Assembly (NCBI GenBank): GCA_013153655.1
Contig: JAADEB010000156.1
Coordinates: 1 to 7,934, forward strand
Direction: 5' to 3'
From: Chlorobiota bacterium
Lineage (GTDB): Bacteria; Bacteroidota; Bacteroidia; Flavobacteriales; Flavobacteriaceae
DNA: 7,934 bases
In this document: piece by piece, positions 7,136 through 7,934 of the stretch
How the letters are laid out: the number at the start of each line of letters is the position of its first letter
How positions within the stretch are numbered: position 1 is the first letter of the stretch
Made by a program: the position numbers and the translations under genes
Notes under the pieces: model-generated
Told to the model about the DNA's origin: nothing
Databases searched by the model: none
The model's input: the letters and a program-made list of their open reading frames with translations, nothing else

Positions 7136-7166
7136 AAGTAAAGTTAAGGGTTTTGCTTGTTTACTT
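7136..7166. other. Weak AT-rich hairpin between convergent genes
   Basis: AAGTAAA (7136-7142) pairs with TTTACTT (7160-7166), and inside it AAG can pair with CTT around a GGTTTTG loop. The right arm overlaps the minus-strand stop codon at 7161-7163. It might act as a shared bidirectional terminator for the facing nuclease and lipoprotein genes. The stem is AT-rich and no proper T-tract follows on either strand, so support is thin. The rest of the 73-base gap shows nothing recognisable. Confidence 0.2.
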
Positions 7167-7916
7167 CCCTACCTCAATACGCTTGTATCCTTCCGGAATC
7201 CGGAAACGAATGTCCAAGTCTTCGGGAAAACGTATTTTTTTCCAACGGATATGCACTTCTTGGTCCGGTGCCTGCATGTCCATACGTTCGGGATAACCCG
7301 CTTCGTTGTAGGACGGATAGCGGATTTGCATTTCCTTGCCGTCGTATTGCCAAAGGGATTCCGTTACGCGGAAAAGCGTGTTCAAGTCCAGTGATTTCAG
7401 TAGCGGATGATCTTCGAATTGCAGGCGAATGTTGGTGCTGTCAGGAGCCGTTTCCGGTTGCCAACGGCTTTCTTCCAAAGCTTTTTCCGGCACGTTGCCC
7501 AGCACGATGCTTTGCAAGAGGTCGAAATCGAAGGGAATGCCGTAGCGCTTGCTCAGCTCGGAAGGGTCGCCTTCGTAGGCCGTCCGGCGGATGTTTTCGT
7601 AGAAAGCCACCTTGCCGGGTGTAACCAACAGGCGCGCCACCGGCAACGAAAATTTGGTCACATTGAACAGCAAAGCCGAATCCTTGACCAAAAAAACACT
7701 TACGCCGAACGAATAATTACCTTCGGTGCCGTTGTAATCCACGCTCCAACGCGCTTGCATCCGTTCGGGAGCCACGCGATGGCGCTCGATGTTTTCCATT
7801 AAATTTTTCATTTCCGCTTGTTTTTGCGGCGCGGCAGCCGGCACCCGTCGAAACAGACCGCAACCGGCTGTCATCGTCATCAAAAATAGCCATACCGCTA
7901 TATGTTTTATCCGCAC
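7161..7916 (-). CDS. DUF4292 family lipoprotein (LolA/LolB-like fold)
   Basis: This is a 251-residue predicted outer-membrane or periplasm-facing lipoprotein. A short signal peptide (basic RIK, hydrophobic 6-16) ends in the lipobox TAGC, with Cys19 as the lipidated residue. The body matches what I recall of DUF4292, a Bacteroidota family thought to share the fold of lipoprotein carriers: a strand-rich region with SVFLVKDSALLFNV (73-86), VARLLVTPGKVAFYEN (93-108), and FDFDLLQSIVLGNVPE (129-144). Beta-rich sequence continues to the C terminus. The exact function of the family is not established; a part in lipoprotein or envelope handling is inferred from the fold. The start is GTG at 7916-7914, chosen because it places the signal peptide correctly. 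No in-frame ATG or stop is visible in the 18 bases upstream, so an earlier start outside the window cannot be excluded. A TAA one base before the GTG suggests a closely packed upstream gene. Confidence 0.85.
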   Translation of the reverse strand: MRIKHIAVWLFLMTMTAGCGLFRRVPAAAPQKQAEMKNLMENIERHRVAPERMQARWSVDYNGTEGNYSFGVSVFLVKDSALLFNVTKFSLPVARLLVTPGKVAFYENIRRTAYEGDPSELSKRYGIPFDFDLLQSIVLGNVPEKALEESRWQPETAPDSTNIRLQFEDHPLLKSLDLNTLFRVTESLWQYDGKEMQIRYPSYNEAGYPERMDMQAPDQEVHIRWKKIRFPEDLDIRFRIPEGYKRIEVGK

Positions 7917-7917
7917 C

Positions 7918-7934
7918 TTATTTGTGTTTTTGTA
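7918..7934 (-). CDS. Possible 3' end of an upstream gene in the lipoprotein operon
   Basis: On the minus strand, a TAA at 7920-7918 follows a short open frame reading Gln-Lys-His-Lys, and it stops one base before the GTG of the DUF4292 gene. A lysine-rich tail and a one-base gap are what a tightly packed operon would show. In related genomes I recall a tetratricopeptide-repeat gene just upstream of DUF4292 genes. Only a few codons are visible, so this is a suggestion and not a firm call. Confidence 0.22.

Noticed and set aside
7407..7802. A 131-codon plus-strand frame antisense to the lipoprotein gene
   Set aside because: It is contained within the DUF4292 gene and shows no independent coding features.
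1..7934. A defence system, mobile element, CRISPR array or biosynthetic cluster
   Set aside because: I looked for transposase, integrase, toxin-antitoxin, restriction and reverse-transcriptase motifs and for direct or inverted repeats and found none. The genes have housekeeping character and even composition.

Overview
The window looks like ordinary chromosomal DNA from a member of the Bacteroidota, possibly near the Flavobacteriales; genus and species cannot be read from it. The reasons are a DUF4292-type lipoprotein of the kind typical of that phylum, TAnnTTTG promoter boxes instead of a sigma-70 -10 element, the lack of clear Shine-Dalgarno sequences before the starts, and an acetyl-CoA synthetase and a ComEC of the lengths usual there. 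Base composition is mid-range and looks even throughout. I see no tRNA, rRNA, CRISPR array, insertion sequence, integrase or long repeat.

Layout, left to right. The first bases are the 3' arm and T-tract of a terminator whose 5' arm lies outside the window. A three-gene plus-strand operon follows: acetyl-CoA synthetase (64-1971), a second and divergent AMP-forming acyl-CoA synthetase (1971-3788, joined by a TAATG stop/start overlap), and the membrane channel protein ComEC (3798-5798, 9 bases further on). Convergent to it, with 27 bases between, is an uncharacterised three-helix membrane protein with a soluble N-terminal half (minus strand, 5826-6485). A 62-base divergent promoter region separates it from a membrane-anchored staphylococcal-nuclease-like protein (6548-7087, plus strand). 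Facing that gene is a DUF4292 lipoprotein (7161-7916, minus strand), which probably continues an operon beyond the right edge. All intergenic gaps are under 75 bases, so no stretch longer than 300 bases lacks a gene.

How the genes relate. The two synthetases probably activate different carboxylic acids: the first carries the acetate-pocket tryptophan, and the second has a glycine in its place and resembles the plant AAE17/AAE18 enzymes. ComEC would move incoming single-stranded DNA across the inner membrane, but its C-terminal metallo-beta-lactamase-like region has lost the metal-binding motifs. A predicted extracytoplasmic nuclease is encoded nearby, but nothing in the sequence ties it to DNA uptake. 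I find no convincing new multi-gene system. The points most worth checking are the second synthetase, the degenerate ComEC tail, and the almost leaderless promoter of the nuclease gene.
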